A stretch of 64,000 nt of DNA from Microbacterium yannicii PS01 (GCF_000304335.1 NZ_CAJF01000015.1:1-64000), one strand, 5' to 3'. Shown: positions 25,938-34,464, numbered from the stretch's first letter. Made by a program: numbers and translations. The notes: a model not told the origin generated them from the sequence alone.

Positions 25938-26911
25938 GCGGGGTCCCTCCAGTCGATGGTGTGGCAGAGGCCGGGCAAGGATCCTGCCGCGATCCGCGCC
26001 ATGACGTCGGGGAGGTCGCGCCAGGAGGAGTCGCCGGTGAGCAGGGAATCGAAGGCGGGGTCGTGCAGCAGCCGCAGCGCGAGCGCGAGTCGGTCGCCGG
26101 TCGTGCGGCTGCCGCGTCGGCGCGGCGAGACCATGCCGACCTGACTGGAGCGGATGGTCAGGCGCCGGGAATGGAAGGCGCCGCCGAGCCGCACGTTCGC
26201 GGGTCGATCGCCGAACCAGCTCGCCTCGATGATCTCGCCTTCGGTGGCGGCCGTGTCGATGGCCAGCTGCAGTCCGTCGCTCGATCCGCTGGTGTCGATG
26301 ATGAGATCCCGCTCCGTCGGGGCGTCTTCCGGATGCGCGTAGGCGACGCCGAGGCGTTCGCACACATCCGCTTTCGCCCGATCGATGTCGACGACGGCGA
26401 CCTCGACTCCCGGCATGCCGCGCGCGAGCCGGGCGACAGCGCAGCCGATCATTCCCGCACCGATGACCGTGATCCGGTCGCCGACGAGGGGTGCGGCATC
26501 CCACAGGATGTTCACCGCGGTCTCGACCGCGCCGGCCAGAACCGCGCGGCGCGTGGGAACGCCGTCCGGCACGATGGCGACGGCGGACGCGGGGACGACG
26601 AACTGCGACTGGTGGGGGTGAAGGACGAAGACAGTCCGCCCGGCTGTGCCGTCCGGCCCCTGCTCGACCACGCCGACGGTGAGATACCCGTACTTCACCG
26701 GCGCAGGAAAGTCGCCCTGCTGAAAGGGCGCGCGCATGCGCTCCCATTCGGTGTACGGCACCTCGCCGCGGAAGACGATCGATTCGGTGCCGCGGCTGAT
26801 GCCGGTGTAGAGGGTGCGCACGAGCACATCGTCCGCTCCCGGCGCCGAGACGGGCTCGGTGCGAAGCGATGCGCGGCCCGGTGCCTCCACCCAGTACGCG
26901 GTGGCCATCAT
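25934..26911 (-). CDS. MDR-family dehydrogenase without catalytic zinc ligands
   Basis: The 325-residue medium-chain dehydrogenase/reductase has the GroES-like domain (about 1-120) and a Rossmann domain with [17 protein letters not shown] (about 147). The usual zinc Cys segment is replaced by [11 protein letters not shown], the form found in BchC-like dehydrogenases, so it should bind NAD(P) and oxidise or reduce without catalytic zinc. It is the first gene of the coupled operon (seven genes to 20343) and its own stop overlaps the PTPS-like start (ATGA). The start is ATG at 26911 or 26908; neither has a strong ribosome-binding site. Confidence 0.85.
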   Translation of the reverse strand: MMATAYWVEAPGRASLRTEPVSAPGADDVLVRTLYTGISRGTESIVFRGEVPYTEWERMRAPFQQGDFPAPVKYGYLTVGVVEQGPDGTAGRTVFVLHPHQSQFVVPASAVAIVPDGVPTRRAVLAGAVETAVNILWDAAPLVGDRITVIGAGMIGCAVARLARGMPGVEVAVVDIDRAKADVCERLGVAYAHPEDAPTERDLIIDTSGSSDGLQLAIDTAATEGEIIEASWFGDRPANVRLGGAFHSRRLTIRSSQVGMVSPRRRGSRTTGDRLALALRLLHDPAFDSLLTGDSSWRDLPDVMARIAAGSLPGLCHTIDWRDPA

Positions 26912-26997
26912 CGGGAGCAGGCCTCGATCGCCGTCGTCAAGGCCCCCTTCGCACGCGGGTGCGACGTGGTATCCATGACGAAGAAACGGAGCCCCCG

Positions 26998-27741
26998 ATG
27001 CCGAAAGTCCATTTCGCTCCGCTCTCGTCGATCGCGGCGGGGCTGCTCGGCCTCTTCGCGGTCGATCGTGTGTCTCCGCTGTCCGCGGCCGGATGGGCCG
27101 CCGGACTTCTCTACCTTGTCGTGTCGAACGGACTTCTCGCCAGGGGGTTGCACCGCAGGGTGAGCAGCACCTTCGGATGGGCGAACGGCGTCACGGCGGG
27201 CCGTTCGACTCTCGTGGGCCTGGTCACCGCCCTCGTCGCGACGTCGATCGGCTCTGCCGTCTCCGTCCCGCTCGTGATCGTGCTCGGCAGCATCGCCCTG
27301 ATCCTGGACGCGGTGGACGGGTGGGTGGCGCGGCGAACGCGCAGCGAGAGCGAACTCGGAGCCCGGTTCGACATGGAAGTGGACGCCTTCCTCCTGCTCG
27401 TGCTCAGCGTCTTCGTCGCACCGTCGCTCGGTTGGTGGGTGCTCGCGATCGGGCTGCTGCGCTATGCCTTCGTCGTGGCGGGGTGGCTCGTCCCCTGGAT
27501 GCGCTCGACGCTTCCGCCCCGGTACTGGCGCAAGGTGGTCACCGCGGTCGCCGGAATCGCACTGATCATCGCGGCCTCGGGCCTTCCCCCGCTCGCGGTT
27601 CGTGTCACAGTGACGGTGATCGCACTCGCCTTGCTGGTCGAGTCGTTCGGACGAGACGTGCTGTGGCTTGCGACGCACCGTCCCGCGACAAGGATCGGAG
27701 TGGGGACGGGTCGCGGACGAACGAACGGAGAGATGCGATGA
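26998..27741 (+). CDS. CDP-alcohol phosphatidyltransferase family protein
   Basis: The 247-residue membrane enzyme carries the complete CDP-alcohol phosphotransferase motif DxxDGxxAR-x8-GxxxDxxxD, read as DAVDGWVARR then GARFDMEVD (about residues 102-127), with about six helices. It should transfer a phospho-alcohol from a CDP-activated donor to an acceptor alcohol, building a phospholipid or related headgroup. The ATG at 26998 has GGAG nearby. It is divergent from the MDR-headed operon with only 86 bases between, which suggests joint regulation and participation in the same lipid-linked pathway. Confidence 0.88.
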   Translation: MPKVHFAPLSSIAAGLLGLFAVDRVSPLSAAGWAAGLLYLVVSNGLLARGLHRRVSSTFGWANGVTAGRSTLVGLVTALVATSIGSAVSVPLVIVLGSIALILDAVDGWVARRTRSESELGARFDMEVDAFLLLVLSVFVAPSLGWWVLAIGLLRYAFVVAGWLVPWMRSTLPPRYWRKVVTAVAGIALIIAASGLPPLAVRVTVTVIALALLVESFGRDVLWLATHRPATRIGVGTGRGRTNGEMR

Positions 27742-28166
27742 CCGGAAGAGATCAGCGCGGACCGTTGGTTCTGCGCATACTCAGCGCTGTGCTGCTTCTC
27801 GCGGCCGGCGGCATCCACCTCTACCTCGTGTTCAACGGGGTGGGCGGCATCCTGGGAGTGATGTTCACCCTCAACTTCGTCGCCGGACTGGTCCTCGCGA
27901 TCGCGATGGTGGTGCTGCGCGGCAGGCTTCTGCGCCTCGCTTCGGTGCTGAGCCTGCTGTTCATGATCGCGACGCTGCTGGCGCTCGTGCTCGCGCTCAC
28001 CGTCGGACTGTTCGGGATCACCCAGACCTGGGACTTCACGCTCGTCCGCGAGACGGTGATCGTCGAATCGATCGGCGTCGTCGTGCTCGCCGTCACGACG
28101 GTCGTCCTGTTCCGCACGCCGCGCGACGGGAGGGCCACGACGGGTCGGCTCGGAGGCGGCCTATAA
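27738..28166 (+). CDS. Four-helix membrane protein of unknown function
   Basis: A 142-residue protein whose hydrophobic segments at about 13-35, 41-60, 66-92 and 105-125 predict four helices. Its ATG overlaps the stop of the CDP-alcohol phosphatidyltransferase (ATGA), so they are translated together. I recognise no family; it may be a partner of the transferase. It ends before a weak hairpin. Confidence 0.72.
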   Translation: MTGRDQRGPLVLRILSAVLLLAAGGIHLYLVFNGVGGILGVMFTLNFVAGLVLAIAMVVLRGRLLRLASVLSLLFMIATLLALVLALTVGLFGITQTWDFTLVRETVIVESIGVVVLAVTTVVLFRTPRDGRATTGRLGGGL

Positions 28167-28171
28167 CCGGC

Positions 28172-28198
28172 GGCCGCGCTCGACGCAAGCGCGCGGCC
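28172..28198 (+). terminator. Weak GC-rich hairpin
   Basis: GGCCGCGCT (28172-28180) can pair with AGCGCGCGGCC (28188-28198) with a two-base bulge. It follows the small membrane protein gene and could end the phosphatidyltransferase transcript. Confidence 0.3.
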
Positions 28199-28238
28199 CG
28201 CTAGCGCCCTCGCGCGGCGCGCGGGGCAGGATGAGAGC

Positions 28239-29972
28239 ATGCCGAGCAACCCGTATGACTCGCGGCCCTGGCTTGCCGCGTACGCCGATGGCGTCCCCGA
28301 CAAGATCGATGAGCCCACGCAGACGCTCCCCGAGATGCTGCAGGCCAGCGTCCGCGCGTACGGACGCCGTCCGGCCCTCGAGTTCTTCGGCGCCGTGACC
28401 AGCTACCGCGAACTGGGTGAGCAGATCGAGCGAGCCGCAGAGGGCCTGCGGCGCCTCGGCGTGGGCAAGGGCGATCGAGTCGCGATCGTGCTTCCGAACT
28501 GCCCTCAGCACGTGGTCGCCTTCTACGCCGCGCTGCGACTCGGCGCGATCGTCATCGAGCACAACCCGCTGTACACGGCCCGCGAGCTGCGGCACCAGTT
28601 CGAAGACCATGGGGCGCGCATCGCCATCGCCTGGGACAAGACCGTCGACACCCTCGCCGAGTTCCCTTCCGACCTGAAGCTCGAGCGCATCGTCAGCGTC
28701 GACATCACCGCCGCCCTGCCGTTCGGCAGGCGGCTGCTGCTGCGCGCGCCCCTCGCGAAGGCCCGCGCCTCGCGATCGCAGCTGACCAGCCGGCCGAAGA
28801 CGCGGGATCTGCTGCCGTGGCGGGACCTCGTCGCTCATCGCCGCCTCTCGCGTCGGGTGAGCGGTCCGGCTCTGGGCGACATCGCCCTTCTGCAGTACAC
28901 CAGCGGCACGACCGGCTCCCCGAAGGGCGCCATCCTGACCCATGCCAACCTTCGCGCCAACGCGATGCAGGGACGCGCCTGGGTGCCAGGGCTGGTCGAG
29001 GGCGAGGAGGTCTTCTACGGGGTGCTCCCGCTCTTCCACGCCTACGGGATGACCCTCTGCCTCACCTTCGCGATGAGCATCGGAGCGAAGCTGGTTCTGT
29101 TCCCGAAATTCGACCTGGATCTCGTGAAGGATGCCGCGCGCAAGAGCCCGCCGACGTTCCTGCCCGCCGTGCCGCCGATCTACGACCAGCTGGCTCGGGC
29201 CGCATCGCGGGGGAGCCTCGACCTGTCCACTGTCCGATTCGCGATCTCGGGGGCGATGAGCCTTCCGGTCGCGACGGTCGACCGGTGGGAGGACGCCACC
29301 GGCGGGCTCCTCGTCGAGGGGTACGGCATGACCGAGACGTCCCCGGTTGCTCTCGGCAACCCGATCGGGCCCACCCGTCGACCGGGAACGGTAGGGGTGC
29401 CCTTCCCCAGCACCGAGATCCGCGTCGTCGATCCCGACGACCCCGCGGTCGACAGGCCGCTGGGCGAAACGGGCGAGCTGCTGATTCGCGGGCCTCAGGT
29501 GTTCCAGGGGTACTGGGGGAGACCCGGCGATACCGCCGCAAGCCTGCTGGAGGGTGGGTGGCTGCGCACCGGCGACATCGCGTCGGTCTCGCCGGACGGG
29601 TTCGTCACCATCGTCGACCGCCTCAAAGAGCTCATCATCACCGGCGGGTTCAACGTGTCGCCGAGCGAGGTGGAGGCTGCGCTCGAAGCGCACGCCGATG
29701 TCATCGGGGCGGCCGTCGTGGCCCTTCCGCGCACGAGCGGCGGCGAGGACGTGGCCGCCGCTGTCGTCCTCGGCGAAGGCGCCGCTCTCGACATCGACGC
29801 GTTGCGTGACTACTGCCGCACGCGACTGGCCGCCTACAAGGTGCCCAGGCGGATCGTCGCCGTCGACGAGCTTCCGCGGTCCCTCATCGGCAAGGTTCAG
29901 CGCCGGGAAGTGCGGGAACGGCTGCTGTCCGCCTCCGCGAAGGAGTCGGATCAGCGACGCGACGAGCGCTGA
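28239..29972 (+). CDS. Long-chain fatty-acid--CoA ligase (AMP-binding)
   Basis: The 577-residue adenylate-forming enzyme activates a fatty acid with ATP and CoA. The phosphate-binding motif is QYTSGTTGSPKGAILTH (about residues 222-238), the A5 motif GYGMTETSP lies near 364, the hinge segment GWLRTGDIASV near 445, and the catalytic C-terminal Lys in SLIGKVQRREVR near 554. No signal peptide is present. The start ATG at 28239 has CAGGAT just upstream, so the transcript may be leaderless. The 3' end overlaps the convergent gene by 22 bases. It feeds beta-oxidation or lipid synthesis; a link to the preceding lipid operon is possible but not shown. Confidence 0.9.
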   Translation: MPSNPYDSRPWLAAYADGVPDKIDEPTQTLPEMLQASVRAYGRRPALEFFGAVTSYRELGEQIERAAEGLRRLGVGKGDRVAIVLPNCPQHVVAFYAALRLGAIVIEHNPLYTARELRHQFEDHGARIAIAWDKTVDTLAEFPSDLKLERIVSVDITAALPFGRRLLLRAPLAKARASRSQLTSRPKTRDLLPWRDLVAHRRLSRRVSGPALGDIALLQYTSGTTGSPKGAILTHANLRANAMQGRAWVPGLVEGEEVFYGVLPLFHAYGMTLCLTFAMSIGAKLVLFPKFDLDLVKDAARKSPPTFLPAVPPIYDQLARAASRGSLDLSTVRFAISGAMSLPVATVDRWEDATGGLLVEGYGMTETSPVALGNPIGPTRRPGTVGVPFPSTEIRVVDPDDPAVDRPLGETGELLIRGPQVFQGYWGRPGDTAASLLEGGWLRTGDIASVSPDGFVTIVDRLKELIITGGFNVSPSEVEAALEAHADVIGAAVVALPRTSGGEDVAAAVVLGEGAALDIDALRDYCRTRLAAYKVPRRIVAVDELPRSLIGKVQRREVRERLLSASAKESDQRRDER

Positions 29973-30646
29973 ACGCGGTCGTAGGAGGGCTGTCGCACGG
30001 CGCGAACCCACTCAGGCAGGCGCGCTCCGGGGAGAAGTCGGCGACCCGCGTCGAAGCGCAGCGGGCTGTCGGCTCGTCCTGGCGTGGCCCGCAGTTCCAG
30101 ATCGGCGAAGGGATGCCACGGCCCGCGCAGTCTCGCGGCGTAGAGCCGGAGGTGCCAGGCGTCGGTCCGCAGACGGGTCGCCAGGTCGGGAAGGGCGGTG
30201 GGCAGGTCGTGCGGCGAGATCGTCCTGGCCGCGATGAGCATCGCACCACGGTCGCCGACGTACGGGAGAAGCGTGCCCAGATGCGCTCGCGACGGCGACC
30301 GATGCAGGAGCAGGCCGAAACGCCCGGGTACACCGGCGCCGGTCGAGGCGAGCTCGAGGTCGGCGACCTGACCCCTCGATTCGATCCGCAGCGCGAGCCC
30401 GACGATGTCGGGCAGCGGCGGCGGCAGCCCTATCGACCGGGACGCTCGAGCGACCACGCGTTCCGGTTCGGGCGCAGGATCGTCGATCCACCCGATGCCC
30501 GACTGCGACCTGCTCAGCCACGAGATCTCGCCCTCCAGCTCTACGCCGTGCGGGTGGATCGGGCGGGGCCGGCGGACGAGGAGCATCCCTGCGAAGACGG
30601 CTGCCAGCGCCCGGCCGATCGCGTTCGATGTGCGGGTGTTCGCCAT
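29951..30646 (-). CDS. Conserved hypothetical protein (often labelled phosphodiesterase in actinobacteria)
   Basis: The 231-residue protein has one hydrophobic stretch near the N terminus (about 10-25) and a mixed alpha/beta body with DIVGLALRIESRG (about 79-91), HLGTLLPYVGDRG and a C-terminal DRVQRSSRR tail. Related actinobacterial proteins are loosely compared to the catalase-like fold and sometimes named phosphodiesterase, without biochemical support that I know of. No heme ligand or metal motif stands out. It is convergent with the acyl-CoA ligase, overlapping it by 22 bases. Confidence 0.6.
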   Translation of the reverse strand: MANTRTSNAIGRALAAVFAGMLLVRRPRPIHPHGVELEGEISWLSRSQSGIGWIDDPAPEPERVVARASRSIGLPPPLPDIVGLALRIESRGQVADLELASTGAGVPGRFGLLLHRSPSRAHLGTLLPYVGDRGAMLIAARTISPHDLPTALPDLATRLRTDAWHLRLYAARLRGPWHPFADLELRATPGRADSPLRFDAGRRLLPGARLPEWVRAVRQPSYDRVQRSSRR

Positions 30647-30852
30647 ACGCTCCCTGTCGATGCCACGAGTCGTGCGTGATTCCGAGCCCCAGGGTAGAGA
30701 GAGGCTCCCGTGTGCTCTGCCTCCTTGACAGCCTCCGGGCGCGCGAGTAGCGGCGAGAGCCGCTGCGGAGAAGGCCGGTGATCAGCTGTGAACTTCCGGC
30801 CAAGCTCCTGCATCGAGACGGCACGGAGTTCGGCAAGGCGCACACTGAGCGC

Positions 30853-31107
30853 ATGTGGTGGAGATTCCTGAACGCCGTGCGAAAGCGGCAGCACCGCGTC
30901 GCGCCGACGACGTGGGTCGCTGCCATTGCGGCTGTCGTCTACACGTTCGCGCCGATCGACCTGATCCCCGAACTCGTGCTCGGGCCGCTGGGGTTCGTGG
31001 ACGACATCGGCCTCTGGGGGATCTTCGCGATCCTTTTCACACGCGAACAGCATCGGTGGGTCACAGCGCGCGAGGCGCCGTCCCGTACGAATGCGGTGCG
31101 AAGCTAG
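30853..31107 (+). CDS. DUF1232 (YkvA-like) small membrane protein
   Basis: The 84-residue product carries the DUF1232 signature: VVYTFAPIDLIPELVLGPLGFVDDIG (about 30-55, the conserved P-D-P and DD pattern), with a hydrophobic helix either side. Function is unknown. Starting at ATG 30853 gives the normal family length; the frame is open further up to 30778 but that part has no conservation signal. It overlaps the end of the convergent nuclease-like gene by 4 bases. Confidence 0.75.
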   Translation: MWWRFLNAVRKRQHRVAPTTWVAAIAAVVYTFAPIDLIPELVLGPLGFVDDIGLWGIFAILFTREQHRWVTAREAPSRTNAVRS

Positions 31108-31991
31108 GCCAGATACGGGTCGACGAGCAGCGGTCCGCGGATGTCGCGCAGGGTGTCGACGAGACGGGAGAGGCTTCTCCCGCTCCACGCCGACATCTGC
31201 AGGTCGTAGGGGCCGAGCGGTTCCAGCTTTCCGGTCCGGATCCTGATCACCTCCCACTTCGCCGCGCGCAGGAAGCGATCCTTGCGACGGTCGGCGTCGG
31301 TTCGTCTGCCGACGTGCTCGAGGCCGTGCCGGCCGGTGCTGTCGTACTCGATCGCCACGCGCAGTTCGGGAAGAAGGATGTCGGGCCACACCTCGTGATG
31401 GTCGAAGAATGGCCGAGCGACACGCACCGCATTGAGTCCCTGGGTCAGCGCGAGCCGCGCGAAGAGGTCGGCACGCAGCTGCGCTTCAACCGCGGATGCC
31501 GGCTTCGGCGCGCACTCGGAGTGAAACGGCGATCCCACCGGCAGATCGGGCGTCTTCGGGCACAGCTGCCGCTTCGGTTTCGGCTTCCTGGGCCGCAGAA
31601 CCGCGCGCCCGGTGGGCACGACGATCGCTGCGAGGGCGGGAGCGTCGGGAGGAGGCACCACATCCCGCATCGGAAGAGCGGGTGTGGGGCGGGCGAGCGT
31701 CGAGCACTCGGGACACCATGCCGAGCGGCGGCGTTCGCGTCCCGGCCTGTTGCGCTGCTCGTCGGGGGTGGCGGCGAACTTGTGACCCGCTTCGCATTGC
31801 CACAACAGCAGAACGTCGGCCGCCGGAGGCACTTGACTGAGGACGATGCCGGCGTTCAGTTCGGGGTGATACTGACGGATGAGGGCGGGGAACGGCGCCC
31901 ACGCCTCTCGATAGCTGCCGACCGGATAGGGAACGTCGACGCCTTTGGAGAACTGGCGACGCGCCCACCACAGCTCGACTCGCTCCGCCAT
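31104..31991 (-). CDS. Zinc-ribbon plus PD-(D/E)XK nuclease-like protein
   Basis: The 295-residue protein has an N-terminal zinc-finger region resembling treble-clef ribbons (CEAGHKFAATPDEQ near residue 65, CPEC near 92, a further CPKTP near 143) and a C-terminal restriction-endonuclease-like domain (WPDILLPELRVAIEYDSTGRH, then DRRKDRFLRAAKWEVIRI, about 210-255) similar to Vsr/DUF559 proteins. The usual D-(D/E)xK pattern appears as D...IEYD, so the Lys is altered. It may nick or bind DNA. ATG at 31991 with TAACCT about 10 bases upstream suggests a leaderless message; longer starts are not supported. Confidence 0.7.
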   Translation of the reverse strand: MAERVELWWARRQFSKGVDVPYPVGSYREAWAPFPALIRQYHPELNAGIVLSQVPPAADVLLLWQCEAGHKFAATPDEQRNRPGRERRRSAWCPECSTLARPTPALPMRDVVPPPDAPALAAIVVPTGRAVLRPRKPKPKRQLCPKTPDLPVGSPFHSECAPKPASAVEAQLRADLFARLALTQGLNAVRVARPFFDHHEVWPDILLPELRVAIEYDSTGRHGLEHVGRRTDADRRKDRFLRAAKWEVIRIRTGKLEPLGPYDLQMSAWSGRSLSRLVDTLRDIRGPLLVDPYLA

Positions 31992-32042
31992 GACGAGCAG
32001 GTTAGGCGCGGCCGGCGACATCACCGGGAAGCGCCGTCGCGG

Positions 32043-33239
32043 TCACTCGTGTTCGGGCAGGACGGGGGTGGACCAGCCCGGATCGTGCCCCAGCTGCGCC
32101 GCCCGTGAGAGCGAGGCAGCCCCGAAGCGATCGTGCACGGCATCGAGCACGGTGTCGAGGCGAGCGCCGTCATCCCAGTCGATCGGAAGCTCCGGCTGGA
32201 CCCCGTCGGCGTGCCCCAGCTGCGAGAGCGAGACTCCGATCAGCGTGATGCCGCGCTCTGCGATCGCCGGGAGCGCGGCGGCCAGCAACCCGCGGGCGAC
32301 GGCGAGCAGCACCCCCGTCCGATCGCTCGGGAAGCGGAGCGTGCGCGATCGGGTGGCCTTCGCGTAGTCGCCGTACCGAAGACGGAGGACCACCGTGCGA
32401 CACACCCGGTCGCGATCCCGCAGGCGACGGCCGAGTCGATCGACGATCTGGGTCAGGATGAGGTCGAGCTCCTCGGCCGTCCGCGGGCGGGTGCCCAGCG
32501 CCCGCTGGGATCCGATCGAGCCGCGGCGCTGCGTCGTGTCGACCGGGCGAGGGTCGCGCAGTCGGGCGAGGGCATGCAGGTGCGCCCCGGTCGCCTTGCC
32601 GAGCAGCCGCTCTGCCGTGGCCGCTTCCAGCTCGGCCAGCTGGCCGACCGTGGTGATGCCGAGTCGGTGCAGCTTCTCGGCGGTCACGGCGCCGACTCCC
32701 CACAGCCTCTCGACGGGGAGCGGGAGCAGGAACTCCTGCTCCCGCTCAGGCTCGACCACGAGCATCCCGTCGGGTTTGCTCACGGCGCTGGCCACCTTGG
32801 CAAGAAATTTCGTCCGTGCCACCCCGACCGAGATGGCGAGCCCCACCTCGGCTCGAACCCGCTCGCGCAGACGAGCCGCGACCTGCTCGGGCGTGCCCGC
32901 GATGCGTCGGAGACCGCCCACCTCGAGGAACGCCTCGTCGATGGAGAGGCCCTCCACGAACGGTGTCGTATCGCGGAAGATCGCGAACACGTCCTTACTG
33001 GCCGCGGAGTAGGCCTCCATGCGCGGCGGCACGACCACGGCGTCCGGGCACAGCTCTCTCGCCTGCCGGCCGCCCATCGCCGTGCGCACTCCTCGAGCCT
33101 TCGCCTCGTAGCTCGCCGCGAGAACCACGCCGCCCCCGACGATCACGGGCCGACCACGCAGTGCGGGCGCATCACGCTGCTCGACCGAGGCGTAGAACGC
33201 GTCGAGATCCGCGTGCAGCACGGTCGCCTCGCCCCGCAT
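32043..33239 (-). CDS. dinB: DNA polymerase IV (Y-family)
   Basis: The 398-residue translesion polymerase shows the Y-family signatures: metal-binding HADLDAFYASVEQ (about 8-20), YSAASKDVF (about 76), and the second carboxylates in LSIDEAFLEV (about 99). Thumb and little-finger domains follow, with the DinB helix-hairpin-helix at VERLWGVGAVTAEKLHRLGI (about 178). It extends primers past damaged bases and raises mutation rates under stress. The C terminus lacks an obvious beta-clamp-binding pentapeptide; the final residues are VLPEHE. The ATG at 33239 begins a normal N terminus. Confidence 0.92.
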   Translation of the reverse strand: MRGEATVLHADLDAFYASVEQRDAPALRGRPVIVGGGVVLAASYEAKARGVRTAMGGRQARELCPDAVVVPPRMEAYSAASKDVFAIFRDTTPFVEGLSIDEAFLEVGGLRRIAGTPEQVAARLRERVRAEVGLAISVGVARTKFLAKVASAVSKPDGMLVVEPEREQEFLLPLPVERLWGVGAVTAEKLHRLGITTVGQLAELEAATAERLLGKATGAHLHALARLRDPRPVDTTQRRGSIGSQRALGTRPRTAEELDLILTQIVDRLGRRLRDRDRVCRTVVLRLRYGDYAKATRSRTLRFPSDRTGVLLAVARGLLAAALPAIAERGITLIGVSLSQLGHADGVQPELPIDWDDGARLDTVLDAVHDRFGAASLSRAAQLGHDPGWSTPVLPEHE

Positions 33240-33264
33240 CCCCGCCCTCCCGCCGGTCCCTCGT

Positions 33265-33301
33265 CCCGCGGATCATCGCACCCACCCGCGACATCCGCGG
33301 G
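33265..33301 (-). terminator. Hairpin after the small zinc-ribbon gene
   Basis: CCCGCGGAT (33265-33273) pairs perfectly with ATCCGCGGG (33293-33301) across a 19-base loop. It lies 27 bases past the zinc-ribbon stop codon in the direction of transcription and before dinB, so it may separate the two transcripts. Confidence 0.4.
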
Positions 33302-33328
33302 TCGGCGCGGTGGAGGTGAAAGGCTCGT

Positions 33329-33469
33329 TCAGACCGGTTCGGTGGTGCGGATCAGGCCGCAGTTCACACACGACCATGCGACAAGGAATCGTTCGTCGTC
33401 CAGGATCTCGAACTTCAGCACGTCGCCGCAGGTGGGGCAGAGTCGCGGATCTGCGGCATCCAGCGTCAT
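33329..33469 (-). CDS. 46-residue zinc-ribbon protein
   Basis: A short open frame encodes MTLDAADPRLCPTCGDVLKF and continues to a second pair CVNC, giving CPTC-x23-CVNC, a classic zinc ribbon. Such micro-proteins are common and conserved in Microbacteriaceae; they may bind nucleic acid or a protein partner. The start ATG at 33469 gives a compact protein with both cysteine pairs. Being short it is easy to miss in automatic annotation, but the paired cysteines support it. Confidence 0.65.
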   Translation of the reverse strand: MTLDAADPRLCPTCGDVLKFEILDDERFLVAWSCVNCGLIRTTEPV

Positions 33470-33597
33470 GCTTCCAGCCTAGGAACTGCGGCGGGGTGGC
33501 GGGCGGGTGAAGTGGAATACGAGCGCTGGGAGTACGGTGGTGCCCGTCCGCCGCCTCGTCAGCGGCGCGGACTTCGACAACGTGCGAAGGAGCCCCG

Positions 33598-34269
33598 ATG
33601 GATGATTCCACGAGCGAGCCGGCCCGGATCTCCGCGGCCGCATTCCACCGTGCGCCTGGCGTCACGGATTGGCGCGTCACAGCCACGGGTCCGCAGGCCG
33701 TGTTCACGGCGAACTCCCTCGCGCACGCGGCATCCCTCGTCGCTCATGTCGTTGCCGCCGCCGACCGATTCGCGGTCCGGCCCGACGTCGACGTGCGCCC
33801 CGAGGCGATCGTCGTGCGCGTGCCGTACCCCAGCGAGGACGGCATCCCGGGCGCTGCTGCGCCGTTCGCCGCCGCCGTGTCGCAGGCAGCCGCCGAGCTT
33901 CAGCTGACCGCGGATCCCGCACGAGCCCAGGCCGTTGGCATCTACGTCGCCCAGCATTCGCATGCGGATGTGCGGCCGTTCTTCATGGCGGCTCTGGGCT
34001 ACGACGCCTTCGGCGAGGGGGATGCCGTCGACCCGCTGCGCTGTGGACCGCAATTGGCCTTCAACCCGATCACCGGCGACTCTCCGTCACGGGGCCGCAC
34101 GCACTTCGACGTCTTCGTGCCCGCCGACCAGATACGGGCACGCGTGGATGCCGCGCTCGCCGCAGGAGGCAGATTGGTCGACGATTCGCACGCCCCCGCA
34201 TGGTGGTCGCTGGCCTCGCCCGACAACCACGGTGTCGACATCGCGTCGTGGACCGACACCTACGAGTGA
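33598..34269 (+). CDS. Pterin-carbinolamine-dehydratase-like domain fused to a VOC (glyoxalase-like) domain
   Basis: The 223-residue protein appears to join two domains. Residues about 10-105 follow the PCD/DCoH pattern (TDWRVT, then VAAADRFAVRPDVDVRPEAIVVRVP), although the catalytic HHP histidines are replaced (FAVRPD). Residues about 110-220 form a VOC-like domain (GIYVAQHSHADVRPFFMAALGYDAF, then HFDVFVPAD and APAWWSLASPDNHGVDI). It may bind a small ligand; catalytic activity is uncertain. AAGGAG seven bases upstream of ATG 33598 fixes the start. It is monocistronic and ends in a strong hairpin. Confidence 0.72.
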   Translation: MDDSTSEPARISAAAFHRAPGVTDWRVTATGPQAVFTANSLAHAASLVAHVVAAADRFAVRPDVDVRPEAIVVRVPYPSEDGIPGAAAPFAAAVSQAAAELQLTADPARAQAVGIYVAQHSHADVRPFFMAALGYDAFGEGDAVDPLRCGPQLAFNPITGDSPSRGRTHFDVFVPADQIRARVDAALAAGGRLVDDSHAPAWWSLASPDNHGVDIASWTDTYE

Positions 34270-34297
34270 GGCGCGTGCCGCGAACCGCACGCGCCTC
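34268..34297 (+). terminator. Intrinsic-type hairpin after the PCD-VOC gene
   Basis: A perfect 11-base stem GAGGCGCGTGC (34268-34278) with GCACGCGCCTC (34287-34297) and an 8-base loop begins at the stop codon. There is no U-tract, as usual in high-GC actinobacteria. Confidence 0.6.
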
Positions 34298-34427
34298 GTC
34301 GAGCCCGGTGCTCACTGTCGACTGATCACACCGTCTCGTGCATCGCCGAAGGAAGATCAGCGGGTGGCGTGCTGACGGATGCCGCGGCCCTGTGGCGCAC
34401 GAAGCGACGTGCCGACGAGGGGACCGC

Positions 34428-34458
34428 TTGACCCTCACGCGGGGTGAGGCCGGACGAT
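34428..34458 (+). promoter_or_regulatory. MerR-type promoter with 19-base spacer
   Basis: TTGACC (34428-34433) is separated by 19 bases from GACGAT (34453-34458), and the spacer holds the palindrome CCTCAC-gcggg-GTGAGG. The over-long spacer with a central dyad is characteristic of promoters activated by MerR proteins; the MerR gene is the second gene of this operon, so the operon should be self-regulated. Confidence 0.65.
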
Positions 34459-34464
34459 GCCTGT

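Noticed and set aside
28239..29972. Acyl-CoA ligase as part of the PTPS/GT4 operon
   Set aside because: It has its own leaderless-type start after a possible terminator and lies 72 bases from the last coupled gene, so membership is unproven.
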